A stretch of DNA of 37,785 bases from Nocardia carnea (lineage in GTDB: Bacteria > Actinomycetota > Actinomycetes > Mycobacteriales > Mycobacteriaceae), in the NCBI RefSeq assembly GCF_029868325.1, contig NZ_JARWNW010000170.1:1-37785 (forward strand), written 5' to 3'. A program made the position numbers and the translations under genes. Every line of letters starts with the position of its first letter. Position 1 is the stretch's first letter. Shown one piece after another: positions 16,001 to 23,927 of the stretch. A model generated the notes under the pieces. That model searched no databases. It saw only the letters and a list, made by a program, of their open reading frames with translations, and was not told the DNA's origin.

Positions 16001-17517
16001 GCCCGCTCGAGCTGCACGCGACCGTATCCGCCCAGTGTCGGCAGGCCGTGCACGGACCGGGTAGCGATATCGATTCCGTCGGCCATCCCCCACACGAGGT
16101 ATCCGCCGTGATCGTGCTGGATCCGCTGGATCTCCCGGCACGCGGCGGTGTACTCCGGGCCGGGCGGTGCGGCGAGGGCTTCGGTGTAGGCCTGGTCGAA
16201 CGCGGCGTCGTGGAAGCCGGTCTCGTTCCATTTCGTCCGCGAATACATGACCTTGCTGGCGAAGAAGACCACCGAATCGTTGGTGCCCCAGTTCACCGTG
16301 TACAGCGGCGCCGTCAGCCAGGTCTCATCGTAGAAGGCGTTGGCCTCCTGCACGACGACCTCGACCTTCAGCCCGATATCGGCGGCCTGACTCGCGAAAA
16401 CCTTCGCCGATTCGACCTCACCCACCGCTTCCTGTTTCGTCAGCAGGCGATACGTTTTCGCGGTATCGAATTTCGCGTCGGCGAGCAGTGTCCGGGCGCG
16501 GTCGAGGTCGCGTTCGCGTTGCGGGATCGACGTATCGTATTCGGGGTCGGCGGTGCCGAGAATATCGTTGGCGACGGTGCCGTACCCCGACAGCACCTGC
16601 GCCACCATCGCTTCCCGATCCACCGCGAGCCGCACCGCCTCCCGCACCCGGGGGTCGGCGAACGGCCCGTCGGAGGTGCGCATCGCGATCGCCACCGCGA
16701 CATCGTCCGGACGGCGGATGACGTGCAGATCATCCCGCGTTTCCGCCGTCCGCCCGGCCACCGCGCCCACACTCGAGGCGAGATCGATCTGGCCCGCCAT
16801 GATCGCGTTGGCCATCGATTCGGGGCTTTCGAACAGCGTGACCTCGATGGCGTCCAGCAACGGGGCTTCCCGATACCAGTTCTCGTTACGCACCAGGCGC
16901 GCGTTGCCGTTGTCGTAGGACTCCAGCCGGAACGGTCCGGTGCCCACGGCCGCGGAGAAATCGGTGGTCCCCGCGGGAACGACGAACGTCATCATCCGCA
17001 GCAGCAGCGGTAGCTGGCTGTTCGGTGCCGCACAGGTCAGCACCACCGCATTCGCACCCGCGGGCTGGATATCATCCCCGGTCGGCACGGGTACCTTGGT
17101 TTCGCCCGCGATCTCCCGTAGCCGGCGCAGCGACCAGACGACATCGTCGGAGGTCACGGGACGGCCGTCGTGGAACCGCGCTCCCTCCGCGATCGTGAAG
17201 GTCCATTTCCGCTGCTGCGCATCGGCTTCCCATTTCGAGGCCAGCCGGGGAGCCACATTCGGATCCGCGCCGGGAACGGTCAGCGCATCGTAGACCAGCG
17301 AGGCGATCAGGAAATCACTCTCGTTGCTCAAGGTCTGATGCGGGTCGCGCTCGATCTTCGACGATTTCCCGATCGCACCGACCCGCAGCGTTCCCCCGGG
17401 CCGCGGTGGGCCGTCCGAACTTTCGGAAGATGAGGAACCGTCACCGCAACCGGCAACCAGCAATACCGCACCCAGACCCAGGCCTGCCTTCAAGATATGA
17501 CGCCTGTTCAGTTCCAC
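15985..17517 (-). CDS. Family 5 extracellular solute-binding lipoprotein
   Basis: A 510-residue substrate-binding protein. Residues 1-24 form a lipoprotein signal with an RR pair (NRRHILKAG) and lipobox LVAGC, with C24 as the lipid anchor. The mature part has the family 5 (peptide/nickel/opine) pattern, for example WTFTIAEGARFHDGRPVTSDDVVWSL and GTGPFRLESYDNG. It captures ligand outside the membrane for the two permeases. It is the first gene of the importer operon. The GTG start at 17515-17517 follows GAGG at a usable distance. An iron-box-like palindrome 25-45 bp upstream suggests expression under iron limitation and hence a metal or metallophore ligand rather than nutritional peptide; that is inference. 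Confidence 0.9.
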   Translation of the reverse strand: MELNRRHILKAGLGLGAVLLVAGCGDGSSSSESSDGPPRPGGTLRVGAIGKSSKIERDPHQTLSNESDFLIASLVYDALTVPGADPNVAPRLASKWEADAQQRKWTFTIAEGARFHDGRPVTSDDVVWSLRRLREIAGETKVPVPTGDDIQPAGANAVVLTCAAPNSQLPLLLRMMTFVVPAGTTDFSAAVGTGPFRLESYDNGNARLVRNENWYREAPLLDAIEVTLFESPESMANAIMAGQIDLASSVGAVAGRTAETRDDLHVIRRPDDVAVAIAMRTSDGPFADPRVREAVRLAVDREAMVAQVLSGYGTVANDILGTADPEYDTSIPQRERDLDRARTLLADAKFDTAKTYRLLTKQEAVGEVESAKVFASQAADIGLKVEVVVQEANAFYDETWLTAPLYTVNWGTNDSVVFFASKVMYSRTKWNETGFHDAAFDQAYTEALAAPPGPEYTAACREIQRIQHDHGGYLVWGMADGIDIATRSVHGLPTLGGYGRVQLERAWLSR

Positions 17518-17541
17518 AGCTCGACCTCATCCAGCCCGATA

Positions 17542-17562
17542 CAAGGTTAGCCTGCGCTAACC
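17542..17562. promoter_or_regulatory. IdeR/DtxR-like iron box over the importer promoter
   Basis: CAAGGTTAGCCTGCGCTAA (17542-17560) matches the usual 19-bp IdeR/DtxR consensus at 14 positions when read on the minus strand. It contains the perfect inverted repeat GGTTAGC-N4-GCTAACC (17545-17562). A further GGTTA half-site lies at 17570. It overlaps the region where the promoter of the lipoprotein gene must lie, so iron-loaded IdeR would repress the importer. Confidence 0.6.
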
Positions 17563-17884
17563 GGAATGAGGTTACCGCAACCACCGGCCGCGCAGCAGTG
17601 CTTCCAGCGACCGATCCGTCGGCCTGTTCCCGGGGTCCGGGTGAGCAGGTCGGCGAGGACTATGCGAGGCGGACGTCCGCGGTCGCGAGGCCGAAGATCT
17701 TACGGCCCGGGGATTTCGCGGCGAGGACGACAACAGCCCTCCTGGTCGCGGGGCCGACCGACGCGACCAGGCCGGTCGATCCCCCGGCACTCGTCGCCGA
17801 CCACCGTGGAACCGCCGGCCGGAGCGACCCACCCGCGCACACCATAGGGCGTGCGAACAGACAACGCTGAATACGACTTGTCTT
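17563..17884. other. Intergenic region between importer promoter and fumarase
   Basis: This stretch of about 320 bp shows no convincing gene. It holds a hairpin at 17741-17771 and a 12-bp palindrome GCGGACGTCCGC. A 61-codon minus-strand frame at 17660-17845 lacks a ribosome binding site and runs through the hairpin. Confidence 0.5.
17741..17771 (-). terminator. Hairpin downstream of the fumarase gene
   Basis: Perfect 10-bp arms CCTGGTCGCG and CGCGACCAGG enclose an 11-nt loop. The hairpin lies 114 nt beyond the fumarase stop and ahead of the importer promoter. It has no U-tract, as is common in actinobacteria. Confidence 0.5.
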
Positions 17885-19561
17885 CTAGACCCGTTCTTTC
17901 GACCGGGTGCGCACGCGCAGCGCGATCGGCTTCTGGGTTTCGGCGAAGAAATCGTTGCCCTTGTCGTCGACCACGATGAACGCCGGGAAATCCTCGACCT
18001 CGATTTTCCAGACCGCTTCCATACCCAGTTCGGGGTATTCGAGGACCTCCACCGATTTGATGCAGTCCAGGGCGAGGCGGGCGGCGGGGCCGCCGATCGA
18101 GCCGAGGTAGAAACCGCCGTGTTCCTTGCAGGCCTTGGTGACCTGGGCGGAGCGATTGCCCTTGGCGAGCATGACGAAGGAACCGCCGGCGGCCTGGAAT
18201 TGGTCGACGTAGGAGTCCATGCGACCCGCGGTGGTGGGGCCGAAGGAACCGGAGGCGTAACCGTCGGGAGTTTTCGCGGGGCCGGCGTAGTAGACGGCCA
18301 TATCCCGCAGGTACTGCGGCATCTCCTCGCCCGCGTCGAGCCGTTCCTTGATCTTGGCGTGCGCGATATCGCGGGCCACGACCAGGGGGCCGGACAGCGA
18401 GAGCCGGGTCTTCACCGGGTATTTCGACAACTCGGCGCGGATCTCGTCCATGGGCCGGTTCAGGTCGACCTTCACTACATCGCCGCCGAGGATCTCATCG
18501 GTCTGCTCCGGCAGGTACTGCGCGGGTTCGCGTTCGAGCTGTTCCAGGAACACACCTTCGGGCGTGATCTTGGCCAGCGCCTGCCGGTCGGCGGAACACG
18601 AGACGGCCAGCGCGACCGGGCAGCTCGCGCCGTGCCGGGGCAGCCGCACCACACGCACATCGTGGCAGAAGTACTTACCGCCGAACTGGGCGCCGATACC
18701 GAACGACTGGGTCAGTTTGAACACTTCCTGCTCGAGTTCGAGATCCCGGAAGGCATGCCCGGTCATCGACCCTTCGGTGGGCAGGTTGTCCAGATAGTGC
18801 GCGGAGGCGTACTTGGCGGTTTTCAGCGCGAATTCGGCGCTGGTGCCGCCGATGACCACGGCGAGGTGGTACGGCGGGCAGGCCGCGGTGCCCAGCGAGC
18901 GGATCTTCTCGTCCAGGAATTCCAGCATCCGGGTGGGATTCAGGATGGCCTTGGTTTCCTGGTAGAGGAAGGATTTGTTGGCCGAACCGCCACCCTTGGC
19001 CATGTACAGGAATTTGTAGGACGGCTGCGCGGGATCGCCCGGCGCGGAATACAGCTCGACCTGCGCGGGCAGATTCGAGCCGGTGTTCTTCTCGTCCCAC
19101 ATCGTCAGCGGGGCCAGCTGCGAATACCGCAGGTTCAGTTTCGTGTAGGCGTCGAAAACGCCGCGGCTGATCCATTCGGCGTCGTCCACGCCGGTGAGCA
19201 CGCCCTCGGATTTCTTACCCATCACGATGGCGGTACCGGTGTCCTGACACATGGGCAGGATGCCGCCGGCGGAGATATTGACGTTCTTCAGCAGGTCGAG
19301 CGCGACGAACCGGTCGTTTCCGCTGGCCTCGGGGTCGTCGATGATCCGGCGCAACTGCGCCAGATGCGCGGGCCGCAGATAGTGGCTGATGTCGTGCATC
19401 GCCTCGGCGGTGAGCATGCGTAGCACCTCCGGATCGACCTGCAGGAAGGTCCGGCCGCCGGATTCGAAGGTGCGGACACCCTCGGTGGTGAGCAGCCGGT
19501 ACGGGGTGTCGTCGGCGCCGATCGGGAGCAGGTCTGAATAGCGGAACTCGGGAGCGGTCAC
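17885..19561 (-). CDS. fumA: Class I fumarate hydratase (Fe-S dependent)
   Basis: A 558-residue class I fumarase that interconverts fumarate and L-malate in the TCA cycle using an oxygen-sensitive [4Fe-4S] cluster. Three cysteines align with the cluster ligands of E. coli FumA: C105 in [11 protein letters not shown]228 in GTAACPPYH and C322 in SCSAD. The C-terminal beta domain ([20 protein letters not shown] and [11 protein letters not shown]) is intact. The GTG at 19559-19561 has GAAGGAG 8 nt upstream and gives normal length; an ATG at 19672 would add 37 unrelated residues. An iron-box sequence lies 113 bp upstream, so expression is probably tied to iron supply, sensible for an Fe-S enzyme. 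Confidence 0.95.
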   Translation of the reverse strand: MTAPEFRYSDLLPIGADDTPYRLLTTEGVRTFESGGRTFLQVDPEVLRMLTAEAMHDISHYLRPAHLAQLRRIIDDPEASGNDRFVALDLLKNVNISAGGILPMCQDTGTAIVMGKKSEGVLTGVDDAEWISRGVFDAYTKLNLRYSQLAPLTMWDEKNTGSNLPAQVELYSAPGDPAQPSYKFLYMAKGGGSANKSFLYQETKAILNPTRMLEFLDEKIRSLGTAACPPYHLAVVIGGTSAEFALKTAKYASAHYLDNLPTEGSMTGHAFRDLELEQEVFKLTQSFGIGAQFGGKYFCHDVRVVRLPRHGASCPVALAVSCSADRQALAKITPEGVFLEQLEREPAQYLPEQTDEILGGDVVKVDLNRPMDEIRAELSKYPVKTRLSLSGPLVVARDIAHAKIKERLDAGEEMPQYLRDMAVYYAGPAKTPDGYASGSFGPTTAGRMDSYVDQFQAAGGSFVMLAKGNRSAQVTKACKEHGGFYLGSIGGPAARLALDCIKSVEVLEYPELGMEAVWKIEVEDFPAFIVVDDKGNDFFAETQKPIALRVRTRSKERV

Positions 19562-19673
19562 CGATCGCACTCCTTCGGAAGTGGGCTGCGGGTGGAACAG
19601 GGCACAGCCACGGTGGACGCCGCTGTACCGGGGGTCGAGCACAGCGAGCCTATCGACAGCCCGGCACACCATC

Positions 19674-19692
19674 GTTAGTTAGGCAAACCTAA
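19674..19692. promoter_or_regulatory. IdeR/DtxR-like iron box upstream of fumarase
   Basis: GTTAGTTAGGCAAACCTAA matches the IdeR/DtxR 19-bp consensus at 15 positions, with an intact right half CCTAA and central TTAGGC. It overlaps plausible promoter elements of the fumarase gene (minus-strand TTACGA, then TAACTA/TAACGA). Whether IdeR represses or activates cannot be told from sequence. Confidence 0.65.
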
Positions 19693-19876
19693 ATCGTAAC
19701 CCGGCGGACACCTACGCGGGTGGTTACCGCTTCGGCCCCCGCCCGTCGACACGAATCGCCGATCCGCCCGCGAACAGCATGCGGTCGGCCTTCCCGAGGA
19801 AAGGCCGACCGCATGAAGTGGTTCACCGCCGGCGACGACCGCGATCGACGCCCGTGAGACAGCTACGCCCGCAGCG
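19693..19876. other. Intergenic region between fumarase promoter and mftD
   Basis: No gene seen. The notable content is the long perfect hairpin at 19778-19815, which ends the mftE-mftD transcript. Confidence 0.6.
19778..19815 (-). terminator. Perfect 15-bp hairpin after mftD
   Basis: CATGCGGTCGGCCTT (19778-19792) and AAGGCCGACCGCATG (19801-19815) pair perfectly over 15 bp with an 8-nt loop. It lies 61 bp beyond the mftD stop. No U-tract on the minus side. Confidence 0.75.
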
Positions 19877-21091
19877 TTATACGGCCTCGGCAGCCGAGTC
19901 CGGAACCCGCAACTGCGCCGCGTCGACGCCCAGCCGGCGTTCGAAACCCTCCGGGATCACGATGTCCGACCGGTCCAGCTCGGTGACCTTGGTCTTGCGC
20001 AGCCCCAGCAGCGCGGAATCGATCCCGCCGCGCATCAGGTCCAGCACGTTCTCGACGCCGGCCTGCCCGTTGGCGGCCAGACCCCACAGGTAGGCACGGC
20101 CGATCATGACCGCCCGGGCGCCGAGCGCAACGGCCTTCACCACATCGCTACCGCGCCGGATACCGCCGTCGAGCAGGATCTCGACCTCATGGCCCACCGC
20201 ATCGGCCACCACCGGCAGTGCGCGGATGGACGCCGGGGTGCCGTCCAGGTTGTTACCGCCGTGGTTGGACACCGAAATGGCCGCGACACCGGCATCGACT
20301 GCGCGCCGGGCGTCGTCCACCCGCATCACACCCTTGAGCATCACCGGGCCGTCCCACTGTTCGCAGACCCAGGCCACGTCGGACCAGTCCGGGGCGGTGG
20401 TGCCCATCCACTCGCCGTAGGCACCGAAGAAACCGGGGGCGGGCGCGTCGCCGAGCGCCATATTGGGGGCGGTGAGGTCGGGCAGGGTACCCGAACGCAG
20501 GTAAGTGGTGAGCCAGCGCGGTTTGGTGATGACCTGCGGCGCGAAACTCGCCATGGTGCGCAGGTCCAGTTTTTCCGGGATGACCGGCGAACCCCAGTCA
20601 CGGCCCATCGAGAACGACCAGTCGAGCGTGAGGATCAGCCCGACCGCGCCCGCGGCCTTCGCCCGCGCCATCCGCGCGGAGATATCGTCCTTGCTACCGC
20701 ACCAATAGAGCTGGAAGAAGGTCATCGGGTTCGCGGCGACGACCTCCTCCACGGGTTTGCTGGCGAAAGAAGACAGCCCCATGGCGGTGCCCCGGGCGGC
20801 CGCGGCCCGCGCCACGGCGACCTCACCGTCGGGATGGACGGCCTGCACACCGGTCGGCGAGATCATGACCGGCATCGAGATCTGCTGGCCCATCACGGTG
20901 GTGGACTGGTCGCGTTCGCCGATCGGGCCGGCGACGTGCGGGGCGAAACCGAGCTCGGTGAACGCGGCCTGATTGTCGTCGATGGTCTGCCCGCGCTCCG
21001 AACCGGCGACCAGCGCGCCGTACACAGATTTCGGCAGCCGCTTCTTGGCCCGGCGGTGGGCCTCGGCGACGGTTTCGAACCACGGGTTCAT
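19877..21091 (-). CDS. mftD: Pre-mycofactocin synthase MftD
   Basis: A 404-residue FMN-dependent alpha-hydroxyacid-oxidase-fold enzyme. It begins MNPWFETVAEAHRRAKKRLPK, carries SPTGVQAVHPDGEVAVARAA and SVSNHGGNNLDGTPASIRAL (active-site His and FMN phosphate region), and ends in DGGIRRGSDVVKAVALGARA. These segments are diagnostic of MftD (M. tuberculosis LldD1), which oxidatively deaminates the AHDP intermediate to pre-mycofactocin. The ATG at 21089-21091 follows AAAGGAT and overlaps the mftE stop (ATGA). The usual mftA, mftB, mftC and mftF neighbours are absent, and the gene lies after mftE instead of before it. Confidence 0.93.
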   Translation of the reverse strand: MNPWFETVAEAHRRAKKRLPKSVYGALVAGSERGQTIDDNQAAFTELGFAPHVAGPIGERDQSTTVMGQQISMPVMISPTGVQAVHPDGEVAVARAAAARGTAMGLSSFASKPVEEVVAANPMTFFQLYWCGSKDDISARMARAKAAGAVGLILTLDWSFSMGRDWGSPVIPEKLDLRTMASFAPQVITKPRWLTTYLRSGTLPDLTAPNMALGDAPAPGFFGAYGEWMGTTAPDWSDVAWVCEQWDGPVMLKGVMRVDDARRAVDAGVAAISVSNHGGNNLDGTPASIRALPVVADAVGHEVEILLDGGIRRGSDVVKAVALGARAVMIGRAYLWGLAANGQAGVENVLDLMRGGIDSALLGLRKTKVTELDRSDIVIPEGFERRLGVDAAQLRVPDSAAEAV

Positions 21092-21789
21092 GGTCGGATC
21101 CTTTCCACTGGTTCCGGCCACCATTGCCGGACCTGATCGAACAACTGGTTGATGAGCTGGGTAAGCAACTGCTCGCCCTCGGCAGCGGTGGCGCCGGTGG
21201 GATCGCCGAGGACCCCGTTGGCACTGACGGCGCGCACCCCGCCGGCGCGCAACTGCGGCAGCACCTCCGAGAGGGGCCGGGTATCACCGGGCCGGGCACG
21301 CTCGCCGCGGACACGGTCCGGTGAAAGAGTGAGCTGCAGCGAGGTTTCGGTGCGGCCGGCGTGGGCGTCACCGGAGTAGCGCGGCAGGAACAGCCGGATA
21401 TCGCGGGATTCGCTGCGCAACAGGGTTACCGCCCGGCGCAGCGGTTCCACATTCCCACCGTGCCCGTTGACGAGCACGATCCGCTCGAAGGTATCGGTGG
21501 CCGACCGGCACAGTTCCACGACCAGCAGTTCCAGCGCGGCCTGCCCGATGGAGAGTGTGCCCGGGAAACCGCTGTGCTCACCGCTGGCGCCGTACGCGAC
21601 GGCCGGGGCGACCACCACATCACGGCGGCGGCCGGCCAGGCCCGCGCACAGCGCGCCGGCCAGGTCGGTATCGGTGGACAGGGGCAGGTGGGGGCCGTGC
21701 TGCTCGGTGGATCCCACGGGCACCACGAGCAGCGCCCCGCTGTTGCCGAGGTCACCCGCCTCCGGCCATGTGAGGTCCGCCACCAACAT
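21088..21789 (-). CDS. mftE: Mycofactocin peptidase MftE (creatininase family)
   Basis: A 233-residue creatininase-fold metallopeptidase. PVGSTEQHGPHLPLSTDTDLA supplies the metal-binding E, H and D residues, with AYGASGEHSGFPGTLS and LVNGHGGN completing the active site. In mycofactocin biosynthesis MftE releases the C-terminal AHDP dipeptide from the modified MftA peptide, feeding MftD, whose gene overlaps downstream. ATG 21789 has no ribosome binding site, but a good -35/-10 pair ends 7 nt upstream, so the mRNA is probably leaderless, which supports this start. It is divergent from mftR. Confidence 0.9.
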   Translation of the reverse strand: MLVADLTWPEAGDLGNSGALLVVPVGSTEQHGPHLPLSTDTDLAGALCAGLAGRRRDVVVAPAVAYGASGEHSGFPGTLSIGQAALELLVVELCRSATDTFERIVLVNGHGGNVEPLRRAVTLLRSESRDIRLFLPRYSGDAHAGRTETSLQLTLSPDRVRGERARPGDTRPLSEVLPQLRAGGVRAVSANGVLGDPTGATAAEGEQLLTQLINQLFDQVRQWWPEPVERIRP

Positions 21790-21796
21790 GCCGCCG

Positions 21797-21825
21797 ACAT
21801 TAACGTCAGCGACTGACAAAATCAA
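21797..21825 (-). promoter_or_regulatory. Leaderless mftE promoter with embedded operator
   Basis: Minus-strand -35 TTGATT (21820-21825), 17-bp spacer, -10 TAATGT (21797-21802), then 7 nt to the mftE ATG. The spacer contains the palindrome GTCAG-CGA-CTGAC (21805-21817), well placed for a repressor such as the adjacent MftR. Confidence 0.65.
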
Positions 21826-21887
21826 TAGGGATGTATTTCCGGTGCATGGTGGCCCGGCACAGACGGTGCATCGTTCAGAATCTTCCT

Positions 21888-22505
21888 GTGACGGCACAGC
21901 ATCCACGGGGGCGCCCCCGGGGTACCACCAAACGCGAACTCGAACTGATCGCCATGCGGCTGTTCAGCGAACAGGGATTCGACGAGACGACGGTCGAGCA
22001 GATCGCGGCGGCCGCCGGGATCAGCGGGCGCACCTTCTTCCGCTACTTCCCCGGTAAAGCCGAAGTGCTGTGGTACTCGTTCGACGACGAAGTCGCCGGG
22101 TTGCGCGCCGCCTTCGCCACCGTCACACCGGACGAGCCGATGATGGCGGCGGTCCGGCGGGTGGTGGTGAACGCCAACCGCTATCGCGCCGAGGATGTCG
22201 CGGAACTGCGGACCCGGATGAAACTGGTGGCCGAGGTCCCCGCCCTGGCCGCCACGGCCGGTGCCCACTACGACGCCTGGGAACGCGCGGTGGGCGAGTT
22301 CGCGGCATCCCGGCTCGGCGAACCGGCGGATTCACTGATCCCCATGGCGGTGGGCCGGACCACCCTTGCCGCGGCCCGCGCCGCCTACGACGCGTGGGTC
22401 ACCGGCGCCGATGCCGACCTGACCGTTTATCTCGATCGCGCACTGGTGGCCTTGGAGCAAGGTTTCGCCATATCGGAGGCGTTTCCGGTCACACCCGGCG
22501 AGTAA
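21888..22505 (+). CDS. mftR: Mycofactocin-system TetR regulator MftR
   Basis: A TetR protein of about 205 residues with RGRPRGTTKRELELIAMRLF, then AAAAGISGRTFFRYFPGKAEVLWYSF, closely following the MftR wording. MftR is reported to repress mycofactocin genes and respond to long-chain acyl-CoA. Possible starts are ATG 21831, ATG 21846 and GTG 21888. None has a good ribosome binding site; GTG 21888 is preferred because it gives the usual short N-terminus. The gene is divergent from mftE with the 13-bp palindrome between them. Confidence 0.82.
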   Translation: MTAQHPRGRPRGTTKRELELIAMRLFSEQGFDETTVEQIAAAAGISGRTFFRYFPGKAEVLWYSFDDEVAGLRAAFATVTPDEPMMAAVRRVVVNANRYRAEDVAELRTRMKLVAEVPALAATAGAHYDAWERAVGEFAASRLGEPADSLIPMAVGRTTLAAARAAYDAWVTGADADLTVYLDRALVALEQGFAISEAFPVTPGE

Positions 22506-22517
22506 ACCGGACCGGCA

Positions 22518-22545
22518 GGTTTCACCGGCATAGGAGCACGGGTAT
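22518..22545 (+). promoter_or_regulatory. SigF-type promoter of the rsb operon
   Basis: GGTTT (22518-22522), 17-nt spacer, GGGTAT (22540-22545). This is an exact fit to the GTTT-N15-17-GGGTAT consensus of mycobacterial SigF and other SigB-type factors. It overlaps an ATG at 22544, so translation must start downstream, at 22622. Confidence 0.75.
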
Positions 22546-22621
22546 GACTAGGCTCGGTATCGGCAAGACCGCCGAAGTCATTACGATGTACCGGACCGCC
22601 GTCGAAAGGGGCACAAGTTAC

Positions 22622-23524
22622 ATGTCCGAGGTGTCCATGGGCCTTTCGGCGGACTCATTGGCCGAGGTTTCCGTCGACAAACTGCTGCCGCAGTTGGTCG
22701 AACATCTGCGCCAGAACCGCACCGCACTACGCGAGGAATGGGCGCGGCGTATCACCGAGGCACGGTTGCTCACCGCCATGACGCCCGACGAGGTCTTCTC
22801 CGAGGCGACGTCGGTGTACGACAACTACGTCGAGGTACTGGAAACCGGCAGTGTCGAAGCACTGCAGGCCTACGCGCGTGACCTGTCCGAGCGCATCATC
22901 CCGAGAGGAGTCGAAACCGACGAAGTCCTCGGGATGGTACTGCTGCTGCGCGATGTCCTCGCGCGCTCACTGTTCGAGAAGTACCAATCCAACTTCGACC
23001 TGCTCAACGCCGTCCTCGACGCCTACGAACCGGCCGCGAACCGCATCGCGAACACCGTGGCCATCTCGTTCGTCCAGGAACGCGAACGCGTGATCCGGCA
23101 GCAGCAGGAAGCCATCCGCGAACTGTCCACCCCGGTGCTGCAGGTTCGCGAACAGCTGCTCATCTTGCCGATAATCGGTGTGCTCGACAGCCAGCGCGCC
23201 CGCCAGCTCACCGAACAGCTGCTGCGGGCCATCCGGGACAACCGAGCCAAGGTGGTCGTCATCGATATCACCGGTGTGCCCGATATCGATTCCACGGTGG
23301 CCAACCACCTGGTGCAGACCGTGGACGCCTCCGGGCTCATGGGCGCCAGCGTCATCATGACCGGTCTGTCCTCGGAGATCGCGCTGACCCTGGTGACCAT
23401 CGGACTGGATCTGTCGAAGATGAACGCGGTCGGCGATCTGCAGGGCGGTATCGAGGAAGCGGAACGGTTACTGGGATACGAAGTGTCCAGAGTGACCGAA
23501 CGCAGCGAACGCGATTCGCGCTGA
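22622..23524 (+). CDS. rsbR: RsbR-like STAS stressosome protein
   Basis: A 300-residue protein. The N-terminal ~150 residues form an all-helical sensor of the RsbR co-antagonist type (LVEHLRQNRTALREEWARRI, GMVLLLRDVLARSLFEKY). The C-terminal STAS domain starts near STPVLQVREQLLILPIIGVLD and includes the VVIDITGVPDIDSTVANHLV phosphorylation-site region. RsbR proteins with RsbS build the stressosome that holds RsbT. The ATG at 22622 follows AAAGGGG; an ATG at 22544 has AGGAG upstream but lies within the promoter -10 element. It heads a six-gene operon. Confidence 0.88.
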   Translation: MSEVSMGLSADSLAEVSVDKLLPQLVEHLRQNRTALREEWARRITEARLLTAMTPDEVFSEATSVYDNYVEVLETGSVEALQAYARDLSERIIPRGVETDEVLGMVLLLRDVLARSLFEKYQSNFDLLNAVLDAYEPAANRIANTVAISFVQERERVIRQQQEAIRELSTPVLQVREQLLILPIIGVLDSQRARQLTEQLLRAIRDNRAKVVVIDITGVPDIDSTVANHLVQTVDASGLMGASVIMTGLSSEIALTLVTIGLDLSKMNAVGDLQGGIEEAERLLGYEVSRVTERSERDSR

Positions 23525-23534
23525 CGGAATCGAT

Positions 23535-23927
23535 ATGCCAGTACCTATCCTCAAACAGGGCACATATCTGATCGCATCCGTCCAGTCCGCGCTGACCGAT
23601 GCCGATACCGAGCGTTTACAGGACGACCTGATGAAACAGGTCAGCAAGTACCGCGCGCAAGGCATCATCGTCGACGTCACCGCGATCGACGTGATGGATT
23701 CCTTTGCCGCCCGATCACTGCGCACCATCGCGCATATGACGCAGTTACGCGGTGCCGAGACCGTGATCGTCGGTCTCCAGCCCGAGGTCGCCTTCGCCAT
23801 GGTGCAACTCGGCCTCACCTTCGAGGATATGCACACTGCGCTGGACCTCGAGGAGGGCTTGGCTTGGCTGAACCGGAAATCCTCGGCCCGGCACCAGCAT
23901 CGAGATGGTCGTGACAGTGGCCGCTGA
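23535..23927 (+). CDS. rsbS: RsbS-like STAS antagonist
   Basis: A 130-residue single STAS domain protein. The phosphorylatable serine is probably S56 in IDVMDSFAARSL, matching the D-S site of RsbS. It acts in the cytoplasm as the stressosome core with RsbR, sequestering the kinase RsbT; phosphorylation by RsbT releases RsbT. It starts 10 bp after rsbR and overlaps rsbT by 23 bp. The C-terminal KSSARHQHRDGRDSGR tail is a low-complexity extension created by that overlap. Confidence 0.9.
   Translation: MPVPILKQGTYLIASVQSALTDADTERLQDDLMKQVSKYRAQGIIVDVTAIDVMDSFAARSLRTIAHMTQLRGAETVIVGLQPEVAFAMVQLGLTFEDMHTALDLEEGLAWLNRKSSARHQHRDGRDSGR

Noticed and set aside
17660..17845. 61-codon minus-strand frame downstream of fumarase
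   Set aside because: Its end looks protein-like, but there is no ribosome binding site and it runs through a perfect hairpin better read as a terminator.
19562..19672. 37-residue N-terminal extension of fumarase from ATG 19672
   Set aside because: It would exceed family length, and the GTG at 19561 has a strong ribosome binding site; the ATG lies at the edge of the iron box.
22544..22621. 26-residue N-terminal extension of RsbR from ATG 22544
   Set aside because: AGGAG lies at good distance, but the ATG is inside the -10 element of a SigF-type promoter, so it would not be in that mRNA.
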